A DNA stretch of 29,864 bases, from the NCBI GenBank assembly GCA_017995665.1, contig JAGOIM010000002.1:1-29864 (forward strand), read 5' to 3'. Origin of the DNA: Anaerolineaceae bacterium (GTDB lineage: Bacteria; Chloroflexota; Anaerolineae; Anaerolineales; Anaerolineaceae). Shown piece by piece: positions 14,781 to 23,282 of the stretch. Position numbers and translations under genes: made by a program. Under the pieces are notes generated by a model. It did no database searches. It was not told the DNA's origin and saw nothing but the letters and a program-made list of their open reading frames with translations. Position 1 is the first letter of the stretch. Each line of letters begins with the position of its first letter.

Positions 14781-17558
14781 TTATCTGGACATGCTGATTT
14801 TAATCATTTCGCCTTTTTGGTCGAAAGTCATTCTCGCAAAGTGGTTATGGGCTTTGGATTTATATTCATATTGTTTTTTCAAGGTAACCACATAACGCTG
14901 GCTGGCTTTGAGTGGGTCAAACTGGTTGCGGTGTTCTTCGATTTTATCCGGGTCGAGAGTGAAGTTTGAGAGCTGCGGATTGAGTGAAACCGTTGCGTCG
15001 TTTAGACCGGGCAGATAATTCTGAATGACGTTTTTTATCTGACCCAGGATTTCACTGGGCATTTCATCAGCGGCAACAACTAATTCTTCGGGAGAATCGC
15101 TGATGGTTTTCAATTCCGGAGTTATGCTCGGTCTGATTGCCGGTTTGGTAACTTCTTTGACGTTTTTCGCTGTCGCCAGAGGGTCGCCATAGAGAACGAA
15201 AGAGAGAATGGTTTTCTGGTCTTCACCGTCCAGATAGCCCTGATTTTGGGTCATTTTCTTTGCCAAAGCAAGTTTTGCCTGCATCAAAGCATAACCGGCT
15301 GATTGACCATCGATGATATATTGCCAAAAATGCCAGGCAAGCAGATCGGCAGCGATCAGTGGTTTGCTGACTGAGCCATAGGAGATACAAGTCGAACCGA
15401 CAAATGCACGGCTGCCGCTGGCGAGGAAATTGAGAGCGATCGATTCACTGACTCGCTTGCCCAAAATGTTGCCGCCGTAGCAAGCTTCACTTAAAACCAG
15501 CGCAGGCGCCGAGCTTTCAGTGCTAAAGTTTTCCGGCAGCAATGCGATTGGATATTCCGGACCCTGGATACGTTTGGTCAAATCTTTTTGTCCATACCAT
15601 TCGGGAGAATCTTCCAGACCGTGCAAATTAAAGTAAGCATATTTCGGGTTCTTTATCTGCCCGTTGAGGAGGTTGAGATTTGTGTTTGGCGGAGAGGTGC
15701 GCAAACGTTCAGGACTGTCGATGACCGAAAAAACTTCCGAAGAGGGGGATTTCCAGACTTCTGCACTGCAAGAGATATTGTTTGAACGTTTCGCCGGTGT
15801 AAAGGAGGCGAAAAGTGTGCGGCTTAGCGTGTCGAAGAATCTGGCAAAGGGGTTGCTCTCCAAAGATTTCTTGTTTTTCACTTTGACGCTGTATTCATTG
15901 TTCAAGAAGCGCAATTGCTCCAGAAGGTAACCGGCATCAATTCCTTTCTCATCCGGGATCCGTCCGACAGGCCATTTTTGGATGAAATAGTTTTCATCGG
16001 TTGTTGCGTAAGGGTTATCAGAAGGGACGTTGAGATCGCTGTCGTCGGTTGGGTTGGGCAAACGATGGAAGGGGACAATGTCGTCTCCGCCAACGATTAA
16101 GAGCGCGCCAATCATTTCTCCCCGTGATGCTAAAACCTTATCCAAATCTACGAGGGCAAGTTTAAGCTTCCAAGCGTCAGCTTTGCCGATTGGTTCGAGG
16201 GCGAATTCCTGGCTGCTTTGTGGGTCATCGGGGATGAAAACAGCACTGTTCCAACCGGAAAGGCTGACCATTTTCAGGGCTAAATCGCGCATCGCTTCGA
16301 TGACAACTGCTGCGGTGTTTTCGCCATACTTTGCCACCAAATTCTGACGGGATGTCATGATCACATAATTAGGGAAGCGTCCATCGCTTTGCATCAAATC
16401 CGGTTTTTTGGTTTTGCTGGCGATGCTGGCAAAATCGGCTTCAATTTCTTCGAGGGACTTTAAGTTCTCAAGTGTTTTTGAATCCTGGCTTGCTTTAACC
16501 GACTTGGCTTCTGCTTCTTCGGGGTTAAGCGGGATGGTATTTCGGTCATTCTCCGCTGGAGGCGTGGCGATATCGCGCAAGAAGAAAGAGCTGGTTGGTA
16601 CTTCAGAGTAATCCACCGGGATTTCTTCGATGCCTTCTTCTTCATTCTCAAAAACGAAGGGTGAAATTTGGGTCGCCAGGGTAGGTTGTTCTGACAAAAT
16701 TTCGCTGGCAAGTTTGCTGCTGACAGGCAGTTCTTCTTCGCCGGTACTGACAAACTGACTCTGGGAAAGGACATTCCAGCCCAATTCAGCGGCAATGTTG
16801 GCAGGGACGGGGAGATCGAGGAAAACTTTCAGGTCTTCGGGCCAAAGCGGTTTGAAATTGTGGTTTGGTCCGAGCAAACGGTTGACAACCTGACCGCTGG
16901 CATCGTGGGCTGCGCTCCAATGCAGGCGCTCAACACCCTGAGCATCCTCGCCATGATGGAGATCGGCAATTGCTGCCAGAATTTTGATTTGAACACAATT
17001 TTGCCACTTGGCAGAATAAATTCCGCTCAAAGTTTTTAAAAGCGTGAAGTTTCGGTTGTCCCGGATGATGCGCATATGGAAAATTGCCGGCAGAGCGATT
17101 TTAGGGTTGTGCGCCAGGGATTCCATCACTGCTTTTTCAGCGGCAGTTAAATCGCCGCTTTCGTAAGCGTTGCGGGCTTGAATCAGGCTGGGCAACCAAT
17201 CGGCGGTTTTTGTTTTTGCCTGATTATGCTGTAAATAGCTTTTGGCTGCAGCGATATCCGGATTGCTCCCTCTCAAAAGACGGTCAAGCAAATTAGTGGC
17301 TTCGGTAAATTCCGGGTCGAAGCCCAAAATTTTATCCAAATTACTGGCTGCCATCTCGGTATCACCTAATTCTGCCAGAATCTCAGCATAGTAATAGTTG
17401 ACCAAAAGGTCGCCGGGATAGCTGGCGAGCCAAATTAGGGCAGCCTGGCGGGCAAACTGGTATTCGCGGTTGTTAAGTGCAGTTTGCAAAAGGACGAGGA
17501 ATTTCCCTCGATGGACAATCAAAATTTCATCACTTTTTTGAGCGGAATATGGTTTCAT
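14781..17558 (-). CDS. TPR protein with gingipain/caspase-like (peptidase C25, clan CD) domain
   Basis: This 925-residue protein has an N-terminal helical, TPR-like part (about 20-240), an acidic linker (about 270-390) and a cysteine-protease domain from about 395 to 810. The latter has NYVIMTSRQNL, GALLIVGGDDIVPF, DNPYATTDENY...VGRIP, the catalytic His in YAYFNLHG (H646), the catalytic Cys in VLSEACYGG (C693) and FVLYGDPLA near the end. This order is that of C25/gingipain-like and CHAT peptidases. No signal peptide is visible, so it should act in the cytoplasm. A C-terminal region of about 115 residues is unassigned. The ATG overlaps the stop of the giant TPR gene (ATGA), so the two are translated together. 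Likely role: a TPR-controlled regulatory or suicide protease; this is inferred. Confidence 0.88.
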   Translation of the reverse strand: MKPYSAQKSDEILIVHRGKFLVLLQTALNNREYQFARQAALIWLASYPGDLLVNYYYAEILAELGDTEMAASNLDKILGFDPEFTEATNLLDRLLRGSNPDIAAAKSYLQHNQAKTKTADWLPSLIQARNAYESGDLTAAEKAVMESLAHNPKIALPAIFHMRIIRDNRNFTLLKTLSGIYSAKWQNCVQIKILAAIADLHHGEDAQGVERLHWSAAHDASGQVVNRLLGPNHNFKPLWPEDLKVFLDLPVPANIAAELGWNVLSQSQFVSTGEEELPVSSKLASEILSEQPTLATQISPFVFENEEEGIEEIPVDYSEVPTSSFFLRDIATPPAENDRNTIPLNPEEAEAKSVKASQDSKTLENLKSLEEIEADFASIASKTKKPDLMQSDGRFPNYVIMTSRQNLVAKYGENTAAVVIEAMRDLALKMVSLSGWNSAVFIPDDPQSSQEFALEPIGKADAWKLKLALVDLDKVLASRGEMIGALLIVGGDDIVPFHRLPNPTDDSDLNVPSDNPYATTDENYFIQKWPVGRIPDEKGIDAGYLLEQLRFLNNEYSVKVKNKKSLESNPFARFFDTLSRTLFASFTPAKRSNNISCSAEVWKSPSSEVFSVIDSPERLRTSPPNTNLNLLNGQIKNPKYAYFNLHGLEDSPEWYGQKDLTKRIQGPEYPIALLPENFSTESSAPALVLSEACYGGNILGKRVSESIALNFLASGSRAFVGSTCISYGSVSKPLIAADLLAWHFWQYIIDGQSAGYALMQAKLALAKKMTQNQGYLDGEDQKTILSFVLYGDPLATAKNVKEVTKPAIRPSITPELKTISDSPEELVVAADEMPSEILGQIKNVIQNYLPGLNDATVSLNPQLSNFTLDPDKIEEHRNQFDPLKASQRYVVTLKKQYEYKSKAHNHFARMTFDQKGEMIKISMSR

Positions 17559-20500
17559 TTTCGGTTTGGTGCCTCCTGGAGGTTGTTTACCAGGTTCAAA
17601 GCAACCAGAGCGGCGAGTTGCCGGCGAATGCTTTGGTCTGTCGGGGAAATTTGAGCTGCCTGGCGCAGCATGAATTCTGCGTTTCGATAATCGCGACTTT
17701 CTTTATAAGCAGCTGAAGCCTGAACGTATGGACGCGGGTCTTTGCTGACCATGGCGATGGCTTTATGATAGGTTTCAATTGCATTGGTCACTTCACGCCG
17801 ATCCTGGAAGGTTTGCCCCATTTCGAGGTAAGCATCAATCCGGCTCGGGTCGAGTTTGATTGCCTTATCAAGGCGGGAAATTGCCTGGTCGAGGTTGCCT
17901 TTCAAGCGGTCAATTTTACCCAAAGATAGCAGTGTTTGGGGGTTTTCTTCTGAAATTGCCAAACTTTGCTGAAGTATCTTTTCGGCATTATCAAGTTGTC
18001 CGGCCTCGATTTGATATTCAGCCAGTTTGTTCAAGACAGCGATACTGTTTGGGTTTGCATCGGCGAGATTCTTTAATTTGTTTAAAGCTGCATTGAAATT
18101 GTGCTGATGGTCAAGTTCGATTGAAAGTAATTCAAAGGGGATTTGATCGGCAACCACGGCTTGAGCGGCCTGAATTGTCAGACGGGCAAGTTCGGTGTTG
18201 TTGGCTTCGATTTCCGCTTCTGCTTTCAACAGAAGTGCTTTTGGATTGTCAGGATTGCTTTGAAGCGCACGGTTGATTTCGGCCATAGCCGGTTCAATTT
18301 CTTTCTTTGCCAAATACGACTGGGTAATTGCCAGCATATACTCCGGATTTTCAGGGTCAAGCTGAATGGCTTTTTGCCAGCATTGGATTGCGATTTGATG
18401 TTCGCCGAGTTGTTGGTTAATTCGCGCCAAAGAATCGAGAGCTTCAGGGTTTCCGGGGAAGAGGTCGGATGCTTTGCCAAAGTAATCTTTTGCGGCATGA
18501 TAATCTTTTTCGAGCAATTTTACATCGCCCAAGTGCTGCCAATAGCGAGCATTTTTTGGCTCAAGCCGTAAAGCAGCTTCAAGATGAGCAGCGGCTTCGG
18601 GATATTGATTGGCATCCTGATACATTGTGGCGGCAAATGCATGCCACTCAGCTTCATCATCCCAGCTTTCAAGCGCTCTTTCCATTGCTTCGGCTGCTTT
18701 CAAGGGTTCGCTGCGAGAGCCATAGGCTAAAATAGCGAGCAAAATTGGGTCATTTTGATTCTTATTTAGCAAATTCTCAGCGATTTCAGCACTGATTTGA
18801 GGATTGTTAGAAAGCTTGAGAATCGCTTTTTGGATTAGAACGTTTTCGTCTTCCTTAAAAGCTTCCATGATTTCGTTAATTTTTTCTGGATCGAGCAATA
18901 CAGAAAGGATTTGAGCAGCCTGGCGGCCGTTTTTGACCAGCTGGTTCATCGAATTTTCGTTGTTCCAATATCCGTTAAAAACGGCTTGCCCAATCTTGAG
19001 TTCTGAGATTAGTTGCGAGGGCTTCATGAATTTTCCAGCTGTTGCGATTTGTTCTTCCAGCAAATCTTTCGAATTTTCTTCGGTGTAGAGTTCAGGAAGA
19101 TGCCTGTCAATATTGAGCATGAGGCCGTTATTGTGCATTCTGGCGTTATCGCTCAGATAAGCAGCGAAGTATTGATTGACAATTGGATTAATCCGCACAA
19201 TCGAAAGGGCAGCAGCGAAGCAGAAGTTGGCAGTCTGCCATTCCTGAAGCTGCCAGGCGGTAACAGCACTCGCCAGACAAGCCCAAATCCAATCGAAGTG
19301 ATGGGCTATCTCAAATGCATGCTTACTTTGATGGACGAGATCAAATTCAATTGCCTCTTTAGCCTTCTGCAAATCGCTAATTGCTATCTCTCGGTCACCT
19401 GATTGGAATGCGAGCAAAGCACGAACGGCTAAATGGAATGCAGTTTCGTCTTGGTTGACGAGAAAATGCTCCCAGAGTAGCTGAACTTTGGCAAAGTCTC
19501 CGGCAATCATTGCATCCAGACAGAGCAATTGCACCAGAGCAAAGCGGCTGAACTGATCCTGCGATTGACTGGCGATGTAATCCAGAATGCCCTCCAGCTT
19601 TTGGCTGTTGCCAAGGGCTAAAGCCAGTCCGGCTTGAATTTCAACCAATTCCGGATTGTCAGGGTCGAGCTTTTGGGCAAAGTCGACATGCTTTTGGGCT
19701 GCGTTCAGGTCGCCGGTCATGCGTTCAAGCTGAATTGCCCTCAGCATAAGACCGGTTTTTGTATATTCAGGGAAACTGCCCATGCTCTCAAGTTTTGTCT
19801 GACCGTCAAAGCAATTGTTCTCCGGGTTAAATTCCAGATTTTGGACCAAAGGCTTGATTTGCTCTATAGCAGCTAAAAATTGCTTGTTGGCAGTCAAAAC
19901 GTCGCTCAATAAAACCGGGTAACAGGGATGGTTTCCGAGAGAGTTTGCCAGATCTTCGCAGAGACGCAAGGCAGTTCGTCCGTCTCCCAACCGCAAAATG
20001 GAATAAACCAGATTTTGCGTTTCGCTGAAATCGGGTTGTGGATTGCCAGATATCGCCCGTTGGATAATATTCGAAGCCTCTTCCGTTTGGTTAAGCTGCA
20101 AATAGAGATTGGCGATGCTGACATATTCTTCGGTTGTAATCCCTTCAATATCCAACATGCGGTTGAGCGTCTTTTTAGTTTCTTCAATATCAGCCAGACG
20201 AGCATAAGTGCGGGCGAGCGTGAGATAGAGAATTTTCTCTTCAGGCCGCAAGTGCAAAGCGTCTTTGAGAACCTGAATGCTTTCTTTCTCGTTGTTTCTG
20301 TCGCTCATGAAAGTAGTGAACCACAAGATGTTTTTGACATCTCCCGGAGCAATCTGAAGCGTTGCCCGTGCGATATTGAAGGCTTCTTCTTCCAATTCCG
20401 AACTGCAATAGCTTTGAGCTAAGGTATAACGCGTATCAAGGTCGTCGGGCTTGACCATCATGGCTTCTTGCAATGAAGCAAGGCTAATATCATTCATTCC

Positions 20501-22858
20501 CAAAGCTAAGGCACTTTTGCCAATTTGATATTGCAAATGATGGTAAATGCTGGGAGATTTAGCTTGAGGGCTATCGAGCAAACCTAAATAAGTTTGATAT
20601 CCTTTTTCGTACTTGCCAAGGGCAAGGTCCAAATCGGTTCGCAACATAGTCATTTCAAAATCCTGAGGGAGTTTGGCTTGGTTGTTTTCAAGTGCTTCTG
20701 ACAAACCTTCGAGTTCTTTTTGGTTTGCGTCTGAATTTTGTTTGTTCAATGCCAGCAAACAAGCGGCATAGCTTAAAAGACTGTCTTCATTGTGAAGTGA
20801 ATTCCAGGCAAATTGCAAGTAAGGACGAGCGCGCAGTGCATCGTCCATCGCCAGCTGAGTTTGACCGATTACGAAAGCCAGCTCAGGGTCACTGGCATAG
20901 TCATCTTCGAGATCTTTGAGGTAAGCCCAGGCTTCCTGGATGTATGCTTGTTTGAGCAGGGCTGAAGCCAAGGATTTGCGAATTTCCCGGTTTGCCTGAT
21001 CGAGGCTGTTTGCTTGCCTGAGAGTGGCAATTGCATCTGTGGTCTGTTCATTGCAGAGGTAGAGTTTGCCTAAGGCAGTCAAAATCTGCGGGTCGTCCGG
21101 CAAGGCAGCTTTGGCTTTTTTTAGTGCCATAGTTGCTTGTTCACTTTCGCCTAAAGAGGTCCAAATTTTAGCTAAGGAAAGCCAACTGGCTGGTTTTTCG
21201 GGGGCAACTTCATAAGCCTGCTCCAAAAGCTGAACAGCGCGACTTTTTTGCCCGGTAACGATTAGCGCCTGACAGAGGATAACCAAAGCTTCGCCATCCA
21301 AGGGGTCGTTTTTTAAGAAATTTTCAGCGAGTGGGATGGCTTCTTCTGCTTTTTCGGCTTTAATTGCAATTTCTGCATAAGTCAGCAGGTCTTCCCGGGT
21401 GGGAACTTGCGTTTCCTTCAAGATTTCCTGATAAATTTCAAGTGCTTTTTCTTCTTGTTTGGTTTGCAGATAGAGTTTAGCCAGCTCTTTTTTATTGGTT
21501 TTGTTATCGGGTTCAAAAACAGAAAGAAGAACCGATGATTCGATGGCGTCGTCCAGGTTTGCCAGTCGTTGATTGATTCGGGCTGCCAAGCGGATGCTGG
21601 GAAGGTCATTGGGTTGCTCTTGCAAAGCTTTGCGGATGTAATCAGCGGCGGTTTTGTAATTTTTTTGTTCATAAGCATATTCAGCAACTTTTAAGGCGTC
21701 ACTTTTTTGCTCAAAACGAGAGGCTTTGCCCGGCAAGCTTTTCCTTTGGATTGCAGTATCGAGTGCAGAATGCACTTCGCCGGATTTGGCACGCAATTGA
21801 GGATAGCGCAAGCCGAAAAGTGCTTGTGTGTTTTCATCCTGCGTTTGGTCAAGCAAATCGATTGCCGAATCGATATCGTTTAAGCTGACTAAAAACTCAG
21901 CATATTGATTTCGATATTCATCATTATCCGGTTCAAGACGAAGAACTTCTTCCCAAGTTTTGCGGGCTTCTTCGGGTTCGGTTCGCTCTAATTCGAGGGA
22001 CATTTTATGTAGAATCGCAGCCTGGTTGCGGTTGATGGCTTTGAATGCGCTATCAAGCGATTCTCGGGCTTTTTTCCCCTGGCCGGCAAATTGATAGAGC
22101 GTTGCCAGGTTTTGCCAAGCTTCGATGCTGCCTTCGTTGTCTAAATCTTGCAGGAGGAGATTGCTTGCCAGCAGTTTGATGAAACTTTCATCAACCAGGG
22201 AGGTAAGTTCACTTAACATTGCAACTTTAAATTTCAAGCTGCTATGTTCAAGCAGTTTTACCATACGGTCAAATTGCTCATTTTCGGCCATTGGAATTTT
22301 CTTCAAAACTGAAAGGAGCGTTTCAGCTAATTCTTTTGGTTCTTTATCCGCATATGTTTTGGTCAGCTCTTGCAAAAAAACATTAAAATCCGGCACCAAG
22401 ACTGGCAAAATACTGATTACGTTCGCCCAGCCACTAAGTTTGCATTTGCCTTCCTGTAAAAAATTGGCAATCCTTGCCCAAGAATTTTCTTTCTGGCGAT
22501 ATAGACGTAATTTCAAAGCGAGCAAAGTCGCATCGCGCAAACTGGCGGCTTCCAAGCCGGTCATACGAACGGTTTCGAGAGTTTTATCGCCTTTTTCGAT
22601 TAACTCTTCGGGAACATTCAGCGACAAATCTGCCCAATCTTGAAGCAATAAATTTTCATCGAGGAAAAATAATGCTAAATAGCCAGGCTGCCATTTTTCC
22701 AGGTCAGCATCGGCAAATTCAAACCAATTGGCGGGAAGCTCGTGGAGGTCAAGCTCCCGCCAAAGCAATAAGTTTTCGCGATAAGAGGCGATTAAATTTT
22801 GACTGGTTTTCTTGTTAAATCGTATATCCAGTTCTTTAAGCAACCAATCGATAGCCAT
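17555..22858 (-). CDS. Giant TPR-repeat protein (1767 residues)
   Basis: This is an almost uninterrupted array of tetratricopeptide repeats from about residue 240 to the C-terminus. Many units show the A..A...Y...L...P....W..LG pattern, for example ALLIVGGDD-free stretches such as LDPENPEYMLAITQSYLAKK and LEPKNARYWQHLGDVKLLEK. The first 230 residues are helical but not TPR-like. No signal peptide or TM segment is seen. The SD is GAGAGGAA with an ATG at 22858. It lies 21 bases after a small membrane-protein gene and overlaps the C25 protease gene by 4 bases. A protein of this type is likely a scaffold or sensor that holds partner proteins, here most obviously the protease, which also has TPRs. 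The specific ligand is unknown. Confidence 0.9.
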   Translation of the reverse strand: MAIDWLLKELDIRFNKKTSQNLIASYRENLLLWRELDLHELPANWFEFADADLEKWQPGYLALFFLDENLLLQDWADLSLNVPEELIEKGDKTLETVRMTGLEAASLRDATLLALKLRLYRQKENSWARIANFLQEGKCKLSGWANVISILPVLVPDFNVFLQELTKTYADKEPKELAETLLSVLKKIPMAENEQFDRMVKLLEHSSLKFKVAMLSELTSLVDESFIKLLASNLLLQDLDNEGSIEAWQNLATLYQFAGQGKKARESLDSAFKAINRNQAAILHKMSLELERTEPEEARKTWEEVLRLEPDNDEYRNQYAEFLVSLNDIDSAIDLLDQTQDENTQALFGLRYPQLRAKSGEVHSALDTAIQRKSLPGKASRFEQKSDALKVAEYAYEQKNYKTAADYIRKALQEQPNDLPSIRLAARINQRLANLDDAIESSVLLSVFEPDNKTNKKELAKLYLQTKQEEKALEIYQEILKETQVPTREDLLTYAEIAIKAEKAEEAIPLAENFLKNDPLDGEALVILCQALIVTGQKSRAVQLLEQAYEVAPEKPASWLSLAKIWTSLGESEQATMALKKAKAALPDDPQILTALGKLYLCNEQTTDAIATLRQANSLDQANREIRKSLASALLKQAYIQEAWAYLKDLEDDYASDPELAFVIGQTQLAMDDALRARPYLQFAWNSLHNEDSLLSYAACLLALNKQNSDANQKELEGLSEALENNQAKLPQDFEMTMLRTDLDLALGKYEKGYQTYLGLLDSPQAKSPSIYHHLQYQIGKSALALGMNDISLASLQEAMMVKPDDLDTRYTLAQSYCSSELEEEAFNIARATLQIAPGDVKNILWFTTFMSDRNNEKESIQVLKDALHLRPEEKILYLTLARTYARLADIEETKKTLNRMLDIEGITTEEYVSIANLYLQLNQTEEASNIIQRAISGNPQPDFSETQNLVYSILRLGDGRTALRLCEDLANSLGNHPCYPVLLSDVLTANKQFLAAIEQIKPLVQNLEFNPENNCFDGQTKLESMGSFPEYTKTGLMLRAIQLERMTGDLNAAQKHVDFAQKLDPDNPELVEIQAGLALALGNSQKLEGILDYIASQSQDQFSRFALVQLLCLDAMIAGDFAKVQLLWEHFLVNQDETAFHLAVRALLAFQSGDREIAISDLQKAKEAIEFDLVHQSKHAFEIAHHFDWIWACLASAVTAWQLQEWQTANFCFAAALSIVRINPIVNQYFAAYLSDNARMHNNGLMLNIDRHLPELYTEENSKDLLEEQIATAGKFMKPSQLISELKIGQAVFNGYWNNENSMNQLVKNGRQAAQILSVLLDPEKINEIMEAFKEDENVLIQKAILKLSNNPQISAEIAENLLNKNQNDPILLAILAYGSRSEPLKAAEAMERALESWDDEAEWHAFAATMYQDANQYPEAAAHLEAALRLEPKNARYWQHLGDVKLLEKDYHAAKDYFGKASDLFPGNPEALDSLARINQQLGEHQIAIQCWQKAIQLDPENPEYMLAITQSYLAKKEIEPAMAEINRALQSNPDNPKALLLKAEAEIEANNTELARLTIQAAQAVVADQIPFELLSIELDHQHNFNAALNKLKNLADANPNSIAVLNKLAEYQIEAGQLDNAEKILQQSLAISEENPQTLLSLGKIDRLKGNLDQAISRLDKAIKLDPSRIDAYLEMGQTFQDRREVTNAIETYHKAIAMVSKDPRPYVQASAAYKESRDYRNAEFMLRQAAQISPTDQSIRRQLAALVALNLVNNLQEAPNRK

Positions 22859-22879
22859 AATAATTCCTCTCGTTTTTGA

Positions 22880-23212
22880 TTAGGGTAAAGTCCCAATGAG
22901 GGGTTTGATAATAAAGTAAGCTACAGCAAAAAGTGCCAGGCTGAGAAAAACGAAGAAAACACCGATTCCGGAGTTGGACTTTGATAATTCGTTCAGACTG
23001 TCGATTAGCAGAGAAGCGTTTCCGACCAAACCGGAAACACCATCAGTAATACCTTTTTCAGCCAGATTTGTTGTCGCTTCTGCAATTCTATGCACATCTT
23101 TGTTTAATGCTTGTTTCGCCAGAATAAATACACTTAAAACCAGACATAAAATACCGGCGAGAAATAAAACAATTGAGGCGGTAAGTACAATTTGATTTCC
23201 ATTAGTTGCCAT
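22880..23212 (-). CDS. Small two-TM protein at head of protease operon
   Basis: The protein is 110 residues from the ATG at 23212 (MATNGNQIVLTASIVLFLAG). A longer in-frame ATG at 23347 lies inside the activator gene and is rejected because a GGAGG SD sits 7 bases before 23212. Two TM helices (about 8-32 and 82-106) flank a roughly 45-residue amphipathic segment containing AEATTNLAEKGITDGVSGLV. I do not recognise the family. It is the first gene behind a sigma-54 promoter and is followed by the giant TPR and C25 protease genes, so it may be the membrane sensor or anchor of that set. Confidence 0.75.
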   Translation of the reverse strand: MATNGNQIVLTASIVLFLAGILCLVLSVFILAKQALNKDVHRIAEATTNLAEKGITDGVSGLVGNASLLIDSLNELSKSNSGIGVFFVFLSLALFAVAYFIIKPLIGTLP

Positions 23213-23246
23213 AAAAAAACCTCCAAACAGATTCCTGTTGGAGGTT
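23213..23246 (-). terminator. Terminator hairpin that sequesters an SD
   Basis: On the minus strand, AACCTCC + AACAG pairs with CTGTT + GGAGGTT (12 bp with one bulged base, loop GAAT) and runs straight into seven T residues before the ATG at 23212. This is a textbook intrinsic terminator for transcripts coming from the rpoN operon. Its 3' arm is also the Shine-Dalgarno sequence of the small two-TM gene. Confidence 0.75.
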
Positions 23247-23250
23247 AAGG

Positions 23251-23267
23251 TGCAACTACTATGCCAG
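23251..23267 (-). promoter_or_regulatory. Sigma-54 (-24/-12) promoter
   Basis: The minus strand reads CTGGCATAGTAGTTGCA, matching the sigma-54 consensus YTGGCACGRNNNTTGCW at all fixed positions but two, with the required GG-N10-GC spacing. The expected start is about 23240, inside the hairpin at 23218-23246, leaving a leader of about 28 bases before the ATG at 23212. The genes for sigma-54 and an activator lie immediately upstream, which strengthens the call. Confidence 0.7.
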
Positions 23268-23282
23268 AGGCAAACTTTGCTG

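Noticed and set aside
18143..18571. Long plus-strand frames such as this one, 22125-22643 and 19928-20422
   Set aside because: They are mirror frames of the giant TPR gene, with no SD, no recognisable domain and Cys/Phe-rich translations typical of antisense shadows.
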